The notes beneath the pieces are model-generated. The model ran no database searches. It was not told the DNA's origin and saw only the letters and a program-made list of their open reading frames with translations. Positions 33,132-42,593 of a stretch of 64,000 nt of DNA are shown here, piece after piece. Source of the stretch: Salinibaculum litoreum (lineage in GTDB: Archaea > Halobacteriota > Halobacteria > Halobacteriales > Haloarculaceae). Location of the stretch: NCBI GenBank assembly GCA_009789175.1, contig CP046866.1, positions 2,294,001-2,358,000 on the forward strand, in the 5' to 3' direction. Every line of letters starts with the position of its first letter. Within the stretch, counting starts at the first letter, position 1. Position numbers and translations under genes: made by a program.

Positions 33132-34168
33132 TGACGCTCCCACCACAGCCGGTAGCCGCCGGTCCGCCAGTGCGTGCCCTCGCTGAGAGCGGCGATGCCG
33201 TTCTCGACGTACTGCTTGCTGTCGTCTGGGGGTCAATGCTAGACATGCTGGCCGACGTGACTGGCCTTCGGATGCTCGATTTCCCGTTCATGCAGCGTGC
33301 CTACCTCGCCGCGCTCTGTGTCGGCATCGTCGGCCCACTCGTCGGGAGCTTCCTGGTTCACCGGGAGATGGCGATGGTCGGTGACACGCTGGCACACTCG
33401 GCGTTTACTGGCGTCGCTGTCGGTCTCTTCGCCAACGCTGTCTTCGAGACTTGCATCTTCCCGCTGGTGACGGCACTCGGCGTTGCCGCCGTCGCTGCCA
33501 TCCTCGTCCAGACACTCATCGACCACGCCGGTGCCTCCCGCGACACCTCACTGGCTATTGTCCTCACAGGCTCGTTCGCACTCGGGAGCGTCCTCGTTAC
33601 CGCCACCGACGGTGGCATCGCGGTCGGCATCAACACCTATCTTTTCGGGTCACTCGCGACGGTCTCCCGGGCGAGCGCCGGAATCCTCGTCGGGATGACG
33701 CTGTTCGTGGGACTTGTCGTGGCCGTCACCTACCGACCGTTGGTCTACATCACCTTCGACGAAGTCGGGGCCCGCGCTGCCGGGATTTCCGTCACCCGGT
33801 ACAACAACCTCCTGTCGGTGCTGACGGCCGTCGTCGTCGTCGGGGCGATGCAGATTATGGGCGTCATCCTGGTCGCTGCAATGTTGGTCGTACCGGTCGC
33901 TGCGACGACCGAACAGTCTGGATACAAGCAGTCGATGTTCGCGGCCGTCGCCGTCGGCATCGCCGCCACACTCCTCGGTGTCACGGTCTCCTATCTCTAC
34001 GACGTGGCTGCCGGCGGGACTATCGTGCTCGTGGCCATCGGTATCTACGCGACCACGCAGGGGTCGACACGAGTCCGGCGGCGTCTCAGAGCGCGCCAGA
34101 GGCAGGGGGACCGTGACGGTACCGCGGGGACAGCGACGGCAGCCGACGGTGGCTCCGGCCGCAAGTGA
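33131..34168 (+). CDS. Metal ABC transporter permease (ZnuB/MntC family)
   Basis: The product is 345 residues with eight or nine membrane helices. The EMAMVGDTLAHSAFTGVAVG segment and the FDEVGARAAGISVTRYNNLL cytoplasmic coupling region are typical of the ABC-3 permease family for zinc, manganese or nickel. The N-terminus is longer than usual and an internal Met (about residue 36, MLDMLADV) is possible as start. The gene appears intact, but its own ATPase and binding protein are lost upstream. It may depend on partners elsewhere. Confidence 0.92.
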   Translation: MTLPPQPVAAGPPVRALAESGDAVLDVLLAVVWGSMLDMLADVTGLRMLDFPFMQRAYLAALCVGIVGPLVGSFLVHREMAMVGDTLAHSAFTGVAVGLFANAVFETCIFPLVTALGVAAVAAILVQTLIDHAGASRDTSLAIVLTGSFALGSVLVTATDGGIAVGINTYLFGSLATVSRASAGILVGMTLFVGLVVAVTYRPLVYITFDEVGARAAGISVTRYNNLLSVLTAVVVVGAMQIMGVILVAAMLVVPVAATTEQSGYKQSMFAAVAVGIAATLLGVTVSYLYDVAAGGTIVLVAIGIYATTQGSTRVRRRLRARQRQGDRDGTAGTATAADGGSGRK

Positions 34169-34169
34169 A

Positions 34170-34475
34170 TCAGTCGTCGGACCGGGGTGCGAACACGATG
34201 AGAGCAGTACTGGGGTCGACGGCAGACGGCGAGACCTCCCTGTCGCCGCTGAACTGGACAAGCTGACCGGCTTCGAGGTCGTGTGTCTCCTCGCCGAGGC
34301 CCACTTCCAATCGCCCCGACAGCACGTGCAAGACGATGTCCATACCGGGATGGGTGTGTGGTGGAATCTCCTCGCCGGCATCGAGTTGCAGGCGCACAGT
34401 CCGGGGGGCCTGGTCCTCGAAGACCTCGGCGTGGGGCGTCTCCGTCAACTCATCGAGCGTCGTACTCTCTGCCAT
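34170..34475 (-). CDS. Small cupin-domain protein
   Basis: The product is 101 residues from ATG 34475. The conserved cupin motif is PPHTHPGMDIVLHVLSGRLE, with the metal-binding His residues, followed by HDLEAGQLVQFSGD. It is a single-domain cupin, probably cytosolic. The substrate is unknown. It ends 2 bases from the convergent metal permease gene; I see no further link. Confidence 0.88.
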   Translation of the reverse strand: MAESTTLDELTETPHAEVFEDQAPRTVRLQLDAGEEIPPHTHPGMDIVLHVLSGRLEVGLGEETHDLEAGQLVQFSGDREVSPSAVDPSTALIVFAPRSDD

Positions 34476-34556
34476 ACCCCACTGTCGACGGGCCAGCCCG
34501 TTGTGTGTTTTCCCGAAGTCGTTCACGTGCCGTTCTGGCGCTCGCAAGGTTCGCAG

Positions 34557-34946
34557 TCAGTACGTCCGGTAGCTGGCTGACCCCACATCGATGCGGACGA
34601 GCGTGTTCTCCTGCCAGGCGTCGGGGTCGGCCCCGTACTTGCGGTTGATTGTCCGGTTTGCCTCCCTGTGTGCATCGTCGTCCTCGATAATAGTCGCAGT
34701 CCCACGTAGCGTCACCGTCCACTCGGGGTCACCGGCATCGTGGTGCTGGACAGAGAGCGAGACGCGGGGGTTGCGCCGGAGGTTGGCGAGTTTCTGTCCG
34801 GTGGTCATTACCTCGACAGTGCCCTCGTCGTAGCGGTACCACACTGGGGCGACGTGGGGGCGGTCCTCGACGCTCGTCGCGAGATAGGCCGGCAACACCG
34901 CGCTGGTGAGCAGGTCTTCGGCCTCGGGCGGGATCGACTCGGCCAT
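34557..34946 (-). CDS. PPOX-class / F420-binding-type split-barrel protein
   Basis: The product is 129 residues from ATG 34946. The split-barrel signature is LPAYLATSVEDRPHVAPVWY, then GQKLANLRRNPRVSLSV and EWTVTLRGTATII. It belongs to the pyridoxamine-phosphate-oxidase-like group, whose archaeal members often use F420 or FMN. A redox role on an unknown substrate is likely. It starts 81 bases upstream of the cupin gene's start region on the same strand and may share a transcript with it. Confidence 0.85.
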   Translation of the reverse strand: MAESIPPEAEDLLTSAVLPAYLATSVEDRPHVAPVWYRYDEGTVEVMTTGQKLANLRRNPRVSLSVQHHDAGDPEWTVTLRGTATIIEDDDAHREANRTINRKYGADPDAWQENTLVRIDVGSASYRTY

Positions 34947-35068
34947 GTCAAAGAGTAGGCGGGAACCGGCATAAGCCCGGGGCCGGCGCATACTGTCGGT
35001 GATACCTTCGGAAGGATAGTCGGCACCTCGGGGTGGCAAAATTCCGCAGGGGAGTAGCGCCGATAGTA

Positions 35069-35398
35069 TCAGTCGGCGTCCTCGAACTCGATGGCCACAT
35101 CTGTGGCGTCGACACCGATGCGAACGAACTGCGTGCGGATGTGCTCTTTGGCGGCCTCGATAGCCTGCTCGCGGGTCTCGAACCCGCGGGGCAGGGGTTC
35201 CTCGAAGGCGACCCGGAGTTCGCGGTCGCCGACGCGCTGGAGCTGGCCGCCGCTTTCGACCTCGTAGAAGCCGTCACAGACCCACGTATAGGGTGCGGAC
35301 TCGTCAGGGGCCCCCCGGAACGACGGCGGGTGGTCCTCTTCCTCGTAGAGCGTGCCAGTGAGAGCGGTCCCACCGGCCCGTCCGCGGATGAGCAACAT
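35069..35398 (-). CDS. Haloarchaeal DUF7113-type protein
   Basis: The product is 109 residues from ATG 35398 (MLLIRGRAGGTALTGTLYEE). The YTWVCDGFYEVESGG centre and the RGFETREQAIEAAKEHIRTQ helix match a conserved haloarchaeal family of unknown function (DUF7113). It is divergent from the HerA gene, with 93 bases between starts, and might be co-regulated. Confidence 0.78.
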   Translation of the reverse strand: MLLIRGRAGGTALTGTLYEEEDHPPSFRGAPDESAPYTWVCDGFYEVESGGQLQRVGDRELRVAFEEPLPRGFETREQAIEAAKEHIRTQFVRIGVDATDVAIEFEDAD

Positions 35399-35491
35399 AT
35401 GCGAGGGTACGGGCCGCGGTGGCAAAAGCACCGCGGCGACACGTTCTCCGATGGGGAAAGGGGTTTGTGGGGCCGCGTCGATGTAGTTGTC

Positions 35492-37372
35492 ATGTCCGAC
35501 CTCGGGGATTTCACCGACTTTGACGGCGACGACGGCAGCGACGATGCGGAGACTGCCGACACATCTCTCGCAGACGGCGCGGACACGACAGCGACGACCG
35601 ACGACGGGACGGCCACAAGCGAGGGTTCACCTGTATCGACCGACGATGGCTTCGCCGAGTACGACGCCGAGCCGGCGGGACAGGACCGCGGCATCGGCGT
35701 CCTCTCGGCCTCCGAAGGCCTGCGCATCGACGAGGACGCCCAGGAGACCAGCCTGCGCGCATACGTCACTGTCGGCAATCGCGCCGACGTTCGCATCGGC
35801 TCGTATCTCGTCGCGCCCTATCCCGACGGGGCAACAAACGGCGAGCGGCTCTTTTGCCGGATTACGGGCCTCGAATACGCACAGGAGTACCGCGCCGACG
35901 ACGCGACGGAGATTCACGCCAGGCGAGCGATGCGCTCTGCGGGCATCGACGAACAGGACTTCAAACTGATGGCGTCGCTGGAGCCCGTCGCCATCCTCTA
36001 CACCGACGACGGCGACCTCAAGCGGCGAATGACCGACCGCGTCCCCAAACCGGAGACGGTCGTGGCGGCCGCCGACGACAAGGAAGACATCAAAACGGGG
36101 TTGAAGATGCCCGCCGACGGGGTCTTCCTCGGCCATCTCGCGGTCGGCGGGGAGAAGGTCCGGACCGCCGCCGAGCCGCCGACCATCGACTACCGGCTGA
36201 AAGACGACTACACCGACGGCGACCCGCTTGTCTTCCGGCACACCCTCGTCGCCGGGGGCACGGGCTCGGGAAAGACCCACGCCTCGAAGAACGTCCTCCG
36301 GCAGTTCCTCGATACCGAGCGCACCTATCCCGTCGAGACCGGGGGCGACCGCGAGGTCCAGGCCGCCGTCGTCCAGTTCGACCCGCAGGACGAGTACGCC
36401 CAGATGCACGACGACAACCCCGACCTGGACGACGACTTTGCCCGCGACCTAGACCGGGAGGGGGTCGCCCACGGCGGCCACGACGACACCGTCTGTTTCG
36501 TTCCGAAAGTCGGGTCGGCCTCCTATGCCGCCAGCCACCACAGCGCCGAGCAGGTGGAGTTCACCATCCCCTTCTCGCTTGTCTACTCGAACCCCTGGCT
36601 CATCGCCGGCAGCGGTCTCAACGACAACCAGTACAACGCCCTGACGAATATCCTCCTCCAGCGGTTCCGCGACCAGTACGGTCGCGAGGGGACCTACGAG
36701 CAGTTCACCGCCTTCCTGGATGACCCCGCGCTCAAGGAGGAACTCGACGAGACCGGGCGGGTCCACGAGGCCACCTTCGACGCCGTCCGCCGGCGTGCCC
36801 GCGGATTCGGTGACATCTTCGACCAGGACGCCAAGCCAATCACCGAACGCATCCACGAGTTCGTCCGCCCCGGCGGGCTGACGGTCGTCCCGACCTACCA
36901 CATCAACGAGTCCCGTCACGCCGAGACGGTCGTGCTGGCGCTGTCTTCGCTTCTGGTCGACGAGAAACTCTCGAACGACCCGCGACACGACCGCATCAAG
37001 GAGACGCCGCTGGTGCTCGGGATGGACGAGGCACACAACTTCCTGACCGACGCCGACAGCGTCCAGGCCCGGAAGGTCATCGGGAAGTTCACCGACGCCG
37101 CAAAGCAGGGCCGAAAGGAACGCCTCGGCCTCTTCCTCATCACGCAGGACCCACAGGACATCGCCGACCCAGTCTTCAAGCAGATAAACACCACCGTCGT
37201 CCTCAACCTCGGCGACGAGGACGCCATCTCCGCGGTGAACATCCCCTCGAACCTCGAATCCAAGGTGCCCTACATGGAGAAAGGCCAGATGGTCGTCTAC
37301 TCGCCGGACAACTCCGAGCCAGTCGAGCTCATCGGCCTCCCGAAGTGTGTCACCAGACACGGCCGAGACTAA
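35492..37372 (+). CDS. herA: HerA-type hexameric DNA-translocating ATPase
   Basis: The product is 626 residues from ATG 35492 (MSDLGDFTDFDGDDG). A long acidic Thr/Asp/Glu N-terminus of about 65 residues precedes a HAS-barrel-like domain (about 70-230). The ATPase domain has Walker A AGGTGSGKTHAS at 254-265, Walker B VLGMDEAHNFL near 510, and the Arg-finger region PQDIADPVFKQINTTVVLN. HerA works with the NurA nuclease in DNA end resection. No nurA gene is adjacent here, so this may be a stand-alone DUF87 ATPase. Confidence 0.87.
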   Translation: MSDLGDFTDFDGDDGSDDAETADTSLADGADTTATTDDGTATSEGSPVSTDDGFAEYDAEPAGQDRGIGVLSASEGLRIDEDAQETSLRAYVTVGNRADVRIGSYLVAPYPDGATNGERLFCRITGLEYAQEYRADDATEIHARRAMRSAGIDEQDFKLMASLEPVAILYTDDGDLKRRMTDRVPKPETVVAAADDKEDIKTGLKMPADGVFLGHLAVGGEKVRTAAEPPTIDYRLKDDYTDGDPLVFRHTLVAGGTGSGKTHASKNVLRQFLDTERTYPVETGGDREVQAAVVQFDPQDEYAQMHDDNPDLDDDFARDLDREGVAHGGHDDTVCFVPKVGSASYAASHHSAEQVEFTIPFSLVYSNPWLIAGSGLNDNQYNALTNILLQRFRDQYGREGTYEQFTAFLDDPALKEELDETGRVHEATFDAVRRRARGFGDIFDQDAKPITERIHEFVRPGGLTVVPTYHINESRHAETVVLALSSLLVDEKLSNDPRHDRIKETPLVLGMDEAHNFLTDADSVQARKVIGKFTDAAKQGRKERLGLFLITQDPQDIADPVFKQINTTVVLNLGDEDAISAVNIPSNLESKVPYMEKGQMVVYSPDNSEPVELIGLPKCVTRHGRD

Positions 37373-37458
37373 AAATCGCCATCGCGTCTCGAAGTCGACC
37401 GGCTATCGCGTCGGAAGTGAGGACGAACCTTCTTACCCTCCGGCGTCTCACTACCGAC

Positions 37459-37893
37459 ATGGCAGACCGTGTTCTCGTGCCCTTCGACGGGTCCGAACAG
37501 GCAGACGCCGCCGTCGACCTGACCTTCGAGGAGTTCCCCGAGGCGACGCTCGTGTTGCTGTATGTCGTCGACCCGGCGGAAGCGAGTTACAGTTACAGCG
37601 CGGAGTCCGCCCTTCCGACAGCCCCGGAGGGCTGGTACGAGCAGGAACAGGACCGCGCAGAGGAGCGGTTCGGGGACGTCGAAGAACGCGCCAGCGAGCA
37701 CGGCGTGACCGTCGAGCGGACAGTCGAAGTCGGCCGGCCGGCACAGACCATCGTGGAAGTGGCAGAGGAAGCCGACATCGACCACGTGGTGATGGGAAGT
37801 CACGGCCGGGAAGGCGTCTCTCGGATCCTGCTTGGCAGCGTCGCCGAGACGGTGATGCGCCGGTCGCCGGTCCCCGTGACGGTCGTCCGGTAG
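37459..37893 (+). CDS. Universal stress protein (UspA family)
   Basis: The product is 144 residues from ATG 37459. RVLVPFDGSEQADAAVDL opens the fold and the ATP-binding GSHGREGVSRILLGSVAETV motif closes it. It is a cytosolic dimer in the family. It lies 86 bases behind herA; co-transcription is possible. Confidence 0.93.
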   Translation: MADRVLVPFDGSEQADAAVDLTFEEFPEATLVLLYVVDPAEASYSYSAESALPTAPEGWYEQEQDRAEERFGDVEERASEHGVTVERTVEVGRPAQTIVEVAEEADIDHVVMGSHGREGVSRILLGSVAETVMRRSPVPVTVVR

Positions 37894-37932
37894 GGGAGAA
37901 GATACTTACTCTCGGTGCCACGATTCCCGCGC

Positions 37933-39039
37933 ATGTCGCCCTCCAGACGCACAGTCCTCAGAACGTGTAGCCTCGCCGTCGTCGGCGGCCTCGCCGGGTG
38001 TGGAGCGGACAGCGGAAACAACGAGACGACGACGACGACGACGGGGACACCGACCGAGACAGCCGACGACAATCCCGCTTCCGGCCCCCCAGATGGGGAA
38101 GACAGACAGCGAGCGAGCCTGCAGTTCCAGAGCGAGTACGACGGTGAGGTGACAATAACAGTCCAGCTACGGCTCGACGGGAACCGACTGGTCGACGAAT
38201 CCAGGACAGTCTCGCAGGGACAGGGCGGACTTCTCAGTGCCGACGTTCCGACGCCGGGCGAGTACACTGTCCAAGCCCGACTCGACAGCGGGGAGACCGC
38301 GAGCCGCGAGTGGACACCCGGCGAGGAGTACGCTGGCGACCTCACGGCAGTGGTCACCGAAGACGGCGGGGTGACGTTCCGGGAGACGCTGACGAACCCG
38401 GACTGTTCGACCGACGACCTACCGTTTGCGGTGCCGGACGCCGAGGAGACGTTCAGTACCGGCAATGCACAGATCGAAAACGAAAGCGGGGACACACGGA
38501 CGGTAACGCTCACACTCGCCCACAGCGGCGAGGAGTTTTTCTCCTGTACACAGACCGTCGACGCCAGTCAAACCGTCACAATCGGCGATGTAATCGCCAC
38601 TGCCGGGACCTACACGGTGACCGTCGACGTGGCCGATGGCGGCCGAACGGTCTCGGAGTGGCGGGTTCCCGAAGGGGACAACTACCCGGCGCTTCTGGTC
38701 AGTCTCAGAGAGGAGGGCCCACTGGTCGGCTGTGGCTCCGGCGGGGACGTGTCCGTGACAGTCGAGAATCCGACCGACACCGACCGGACGGCGACACTCT
38801 CGCTTCGCCGCGACGGCGAGACGGTCGACGAGACAGCCCTCGACGTGGCGGCTGCTGACAGTACGGAGACGACGCTTTCGACCCCCATCGGGGATTTCTA
38901 CACCCTCGTGGTGGAAAGCGACGGGCGGGAAGCCACAGCGGACGTGACCACGTGCTTCTGTTATGCGACAGGCAGTACAACGGTCACACTCGCGGAGTCA
39001 GACATCGGTACTGAGTCGCTGACGATGGTGTGTGGGTGA
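37933..39039 (+). CDS. Tat lipoprotein with beta-sandwich repeats
   Basis: The product is 368 residues from ATG 37933. SPSRRTVLRTCSLAVVGG and the lipobox LAGC give a Tat lipoprotein, followed by a Thr/Glu-rich linker. Three similar beta domains follow, each with a GEYTVQARLDSGETASREW-type strand pair, at about 60-145, 150-255 and 265-368. Each domain appears to contain a Cys, so disulfides are possible. The architecture suggests an exported structural or binding protein. No known function. Confidence 0.78.
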   Translation: MSPSRRTVLRTCSLAVVGGLAGCGADSGNNETTTTTTGTPTETADDNPASGPPDGEDRQRASLQFQSEYDGEVTITVQLRLDGNRLVDESRTVSQGQGGLLSADVPTPGEYTVQARLDSGETASREWTPGEEYAGDLTAVVTEDGGVTFRETLTNPDCSTDDLPFAVPDAEETFSTGNAQIENESGDTRTVTLTLAHSGEEFFSCTQTVDASQTVTIGDVIATAGTYTVTVDVADGGRTVSEWRVPEGDNYPALLVSLREEGPLVGCGSGGDVSVTVENPTDTDRTATLSLRRDGETVDETALDVAAADSTETTLSTPIGDFYTLVVESDGREATADVTTCFCYATGSTTVTLAESDIGTESLTMVCG

Positions 39040-39182
39040 GAGGTCACCAGCCGATAGCGACGACACGCGACACCGACTGTAGGCCGAGAGCGCGTACCCG
39101 AGCGACAGCGAGGGTCGCGCTCTGAGGGGAAGGGCAGGGCTGCCGGTGCTGTGCGGTGGCAGAAAACACTACGAGAGCACCC

Positions 39183-39289
39183 GCGAGCGCGCTACCGCAC
39201 GCTCGTGGCTTTTTTCACTATGTTTTTCGTCGGAGCGGTCCACCGAGCGCCGACTGGCACTCGTGTGAGACCCGACGGCGAAAAAAGTA
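39183..39289. terminator. Copy A of bidirectional-terminator-like repeat
   Basis: This 107-base segment closely matches 54595-54700 in the same orientation: GCGAGCGCGCTACCGCACGC at one end, GTGTGAGACCCGACG at the other. Inside are T-tracts on the plus strand (CTTTTTTC, GTTTTTC) and, on the minus strand, a T-tract right at the end (CTTTTTTCGCC). It lies between a plus-strand lipoprotein gene and a minus-strand KaiC-like gene, directly behind the latter's stop. I read it as a two-way terminator. Confidence 0.6.
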
Positions 39290-39290
39290 G

Positions 39291-40514
39291 TCAAAAGATG
39301 TTCGCCTGCTGATACACGGACAGCCCGTCGCTGGTGATCTCGTAGGGCTTTTTCTCGCGGGAGTGGTTGGCATTCCGGATCTTCTGAATCTCGACGGCCA
39401 GCCGCGTCTCGGTGGTGTCGCCGCGGACGTACTGGAGGATGAACACGGCGTCAGTCAGGTATTCGATGATGCCATGGCGTGAGGCGTAGGGGTTTGTCTC
39501 GCTGGCCTCGCTGGTGAGGAAGGTAGTGACGCCGGCTTCCTTCAGCGAGCGGGTGAAATCGAACACTTCGGTGCGCCGTTTGGCGGGGTCGTTGTACATC
39601 ATCTCCAGCAAGGAGACGGAGTCAAGCACCAGCCGGTCGGCGTCGAAATCCTCGATGAGTTGGGGGAGTTCACCGCGGATGTTGTCGAGGCTGTTTGCCA
39701 TCTCGACGGGGTCTAAGTCGACGACGGCCAGTTTGTTCTCGGCCTCGTACTCGTCGAAGTTCCAGCCCCACTCGTTTGCGGTGTCGATGATGGCCTCGTG
39801 GCTCTGTTCGAGCGTGATGAAGACGGCGTTCTCGTCGTTCTGGAGCCCGTGATAGAGAAACTGCAGGCCGAAGGTGGTCTTGCCGGTCCCCGCCGAGCCG
39901 ATGACGACCATCAGGTGGCGGGCTGGGACACCACCCTGAATCATGTTGTCTAACCCCTCGATGCCGAGGTCGATACGGGGGATGTCCGACTCGAAGTCCT
40001 CGTCGTCGAACTCGTCGTCGCCGCCGCTCTGGAAGGCGCTGCCAAAATCCTCCTCGAAGGGGCTGTCCCCACCGGAATCGCCGAAGGGACTGTCACCGCC
40101 GCCGGAGTCGAATGCGCCGCCGCTGTCATCGCCGAAGGCACCGTCGCCACTATCTGCACCGAAGGCGCCGCCGTCGCTGTCATCACCGAAGGCACCACCG
40201 TCACTGTCCTCGCCGAACGCGCCCCCGCCGCTGTCCGAGTCATCGAGAGCGCTGCCGTTGGTGTCTGAGCCGGCGTCACTGCCACCGAAGGCACCACCGG
40301 CATCGTCTCCGGCGTCGACGCCATCGCCCTCGCTGTCGATGTCGTCCATCCAGTCGCCGCCGCTGTCCTCGACATCGTCGGTCCAGTCGCCGGCTTCCCC
40401 GCTCTCGCCGTCTGCCCGGTCCCCGTCCTGTCGGTCGGAGCCGGTGTCTTCGGCCTCCTCGTCGTCGAGTGCGCTCTCGAACCAGTCGTCATCAGCGGAG
40501 TCGTCCTCGGTCAC
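39291..40514 (-). CDS. KaiC-like RecA-fold ATPase with acidic repeat N-terminus
   Basis: The product is 407 residues with a GTG start. The first ~185 residues are low-complexity Asp/Gly/Ser, with repeated GGAFGxDSD units (about six), probably disordered. The ATPase domain has the KaiC/RadA-like start IPRIDLGIEGLDNMIQGGVP, Walker A IGSAGTGKTTFG and Walker B ADRLVLDSVSLLEMM. It is a single KaiC domain, unlike the two-domain clock protein. Such proteins in archaea act in signalling or motility control. It is divergent from the NAD kinase gene. Confidence 0.87.
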   Translation of the reverse strand: MTEDDSADDDWFESALDDEEAEDTGSDRQDGDRADGESGEAGDWTDDVEDSGGDWMDDIDSEGDGVDAGDDAGGAFGGSDAGSDTNGSALDDSDSGGGAFGEDSDGGAFGDDSDGGAFGADSGDGAFGDDSGGAFDSGGGDSPFGDSGGDSPFEEDFGSAFQSGGDDEFDDEDFESDIPRIDLGIEGLDNMIQGGVPARHLMVVIGSAGTGKTTFGLQFLYHGLQNDENAVFITLEQSHEAIIDTANEWGWNFDEYEAENKLAVVDLDPVEMANSLDNIRGELPQLIEDFDADRLVLDSVSLLEMMYNDPAKRRTEVFDFTRSLKEAGVTTFLTSEASETNPYASRHGIIEYLTDAVFILQYVRGDTTETRLAVEIQKIRNANHSREKKPYEITSDGLSVYQQANIF

Positions 40515-40716
40515 GGTCGACGCCCCCGGCCAACACTGCGCATACCCGTGGATTATCCTGCGAACAGATTAACTTTATCCGCAGGCGAGGGGTGACTCCC
40601 GGTGAGCATCCTGTGGGAATACGTGGGGGAGACGACAGGAAATCGCGGCCATGACACCGCTGAAAGCCGGTGCGACAGCGGACAGTATATGGGGCTGGGG
40701 GCGCAACTCACCGGCG

Positions 40717-41586
40717 ATGAGAGTGGGCATCGTCGGACAGCGGGGCAACAACCGGGCGCTGTCGCTGGCCGAGGACATCGCCCGGCGTCTCCAGCGTGAC
40801 GGCGTCGAGGTGGTCGTCGACGAGTCGACCCACGAGCAGTTCCAGCGCGGCGATGTCTGGCACGGCGACGACATCGGTGCCGGGGAACTGCCGGACGGGC
40901 GGCCTGTCGATGCATTCGACGCCTGTGACCTTGCGGTAAGCATCGGCGGCGACGGCACCTTCCTCTTCACTGCCAGGGGTGCCGACACGACGCCAATCAT
41001 GGGCGTCAACCTCGGCGAAGTAGGCTTTCTCAACGCCGTCTCGCCCTCGGAGGCCGTCGAGGCAGTGACCGGAGTCGTCGAGCAAATGCAGGTCGATGGG
41101 GAGCCACGGACCCGACGGATGCCCCGCCTGACCGCCAGCAGCGCGGACTGGACGCTCCCGCCGGCGCTCAACGAGGTGGTCGTGCAAGGCCCCCAGCGCG
41201 GGCACGGCCGAGGGCTGAGCATCGAGGTGCGCGTCGACGGGTCACTGTACACCAGCGGCCACGCCGATGGCGTCCTCGTCGCAACCCCGACGGGAAGCAC
41301 GGCCTACAACCTCAGCGAGGGAGGGCCACTCGTCCACCCGAACGTCGGCGGGTTCGTCGTCACGGAGATGTGTGGTGCGGAGTCGATGCCACCGCTGGTA
41401 ATCGATACCGATGCGACGGTCACCGTCCGCGTCGACGACGCCGACAGCGCAGTGGCCGTCAGCGACGGGCGCGTCCGGGAGTCAGTCGTCCCGCCAACGG
41501 AGATAACACTCTCGCGTGCGGACACGCCGGTGTACGTCGCAGGGCCACCGCTGGATTTCTTTACTGCGCTTGGAAAATTAGAGTGA
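40717..41586 (+). CDS. NAD kinase
   Basis: The product is 289 residues from ATG 40717 (MRVGIVGQRGNNRALSLAED). The GGDGT ATP/phosphate motif is at residues 77-81, and NEVVVQGPQRG, ATPTGSTAYNLSEGGP and LEVRVDGSLY-type strands complete the fold. It phosphorylates NAD to NADP. An upstream extension of the frame lacks family features. Confidence 0.94.
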   Translation: MRVGIVGQRGNNRALSLAEDIARRLQRDGVEVVVDESTHEQFQRGDVWHGDDIGAGELPDGRPVDAFDACDLAVSIGGDGTFLFTARGADTTPIMGVNLGEVGFLNAVSPSEAVEAVTGVVEQMQVDGEPRTRRMPRLTASSADWTLPPALNEVVVQGPQRGHGRGLSIEVRVDGSLYTSGHADGVLVATPTGSTAYNLSEGGPLVHPNVGGFVVTEMCGAESMPPLVIDTDATVTVRVDDADSAVAVSDGRVRESVVPPTEITLSRADTPVYVAGPPLDFFTALGKLE

Positions 41587-41605
41587 GCGCGGCCGTCGGG
41601 CGTCC

Positions 41606-41893
41606 TCAACCGGTCGTGTAGACGACGGGACTGGCGATGAGCAAGCCAAGCCCGAGCATCTTGTACTGCAAGACGCTGCCGAGCAGGTGTGCCCCTCTGG
41701 AGCTAACGGTGAGCATCTGGCCCGGGAGCAACAGCAGCAGGAGGCCAAACACCATGATGTGCAGCGTCGTCACCTTCCGTGATTTCAGCGGCAGTGTCGC
41801 CAGCAGCCCCAGCACGAACAGAATAAGCACCGCGTCACCGGTGTTGTACTGGAGCAGAAAGCTGTCGATTACCTGAAGCGGTGGCGCGAGCAT
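41606..41893 (-). CDS. Small haloarchaeal membrane protein
   Basis: The product is 95 residues with three membrane segments (about 17-36, 43-62 and 70-93) and only short loops. It is convergent with the NAD kinase gene. I do not recognise a named family, but the clean hydrophobic pattern and compact spacing support a real gene. Confidence 0.72.
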   Translation of the reverse strand: MLAPPLQVIDSFLLQYNTGDAVLILFVLGLLATLPLKSRKVTTLHIMVFGLLLLLLPGQMLTVSSRGAHLLGSVLQYKMLGLGLLIASPVVYTTG

Positions 41894-41993
41894 CCTTATC
41901 CCGAACTCGCCCTGTCTGAGTCTTTAAACTTCCGTTCCACCTGCGACCAAGTGACGATACAGACTTATTACAACGGGGTGACCAACATCCAGT

Positions 41994-42569
41994 GTGTCAT
42001 CGCGGAGTGAACAGGCGACGGTTCTGGTCGTCGACGACGAACGCGAAGTCGCCGATGTCTACGGCCTGCGCCTTCGCGACGAGTACGAGACCAGGACCGC
42101 CTACGGGGGCGAAGAGGCACTGACGGAGATGGACGACACCGTCGATGTGGTCCTGCTCGACCGCCGGATGCCCGACATCCCCGGCGACGACGTGCTCGAT
42201 GAGATCCGCGACCGTGGCTTCGACTGCAGAGTCATCATGCTCACTGCCGTCGACCCCGGGATGGACATCCTGGAGATGGACTTCGACGACTACCTCTGTA
42301 AACCGGTCGAGAAACAGGACCTCGTCACGGCAATCGACCAGCAACTCCGGATACAGCGCTACGACGACCGCCTCTCGGAGTACCTGGAAGTCACCTCGAA
42401 ACTCGCCCTACTGGAAGGGGAACTGTCCCCACAGGAGATGCAAAACACCGACCGCCTACAGGACCTCTCCGAGCGTGCGGAGGAACTAAAAGCCAAGATG
42501 GACGAGACGATAGAGGAGTTCGACGATATCGAGGCTGCATTCCGGGAAATCGCCCGCCATCCGGGCTAG
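41994..42569 (+). CDS. HalX-type response regulator (copy 1)
   Basis: The product is 191 residues with a GTG start. The receiver domain (about 9-122) has the acidic pair VVDDERE, phospho-Asp in VVLLDRRMPDIPGDD and Lys in LCKPVEK. The C-terminal HalX domain (about 125-185) is a helical hairpin common only in haloarchaea. It shares the ETRTAYGGE...RRMPDI...DEIRDRGFDC segments with the regulator at 43380, so they are recent paralogues. Output is unknown; no partner kinase is adjacent. Confidence 0.92.
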   Translation: MSSRSEQATVLVVDDEREVADVYGLRLRDEYETRTAYGGEEALTEMDDTVDVVLLDRRMPDIPGDDVLDEIRDRGFDCRVIMLTAVDPGMDILEMDFDDYLCKPVEKQDLVTAIDQQLRIQRYDDRLSEYLEVTSKLALLEGELSPQEMQNTDRLQDLSERAEELKAKMDETIEEFDDIEAAFREIARHPG

Positions 42570-42593
42570 AGTTGCGCCGGCGGGCAGTGTACG

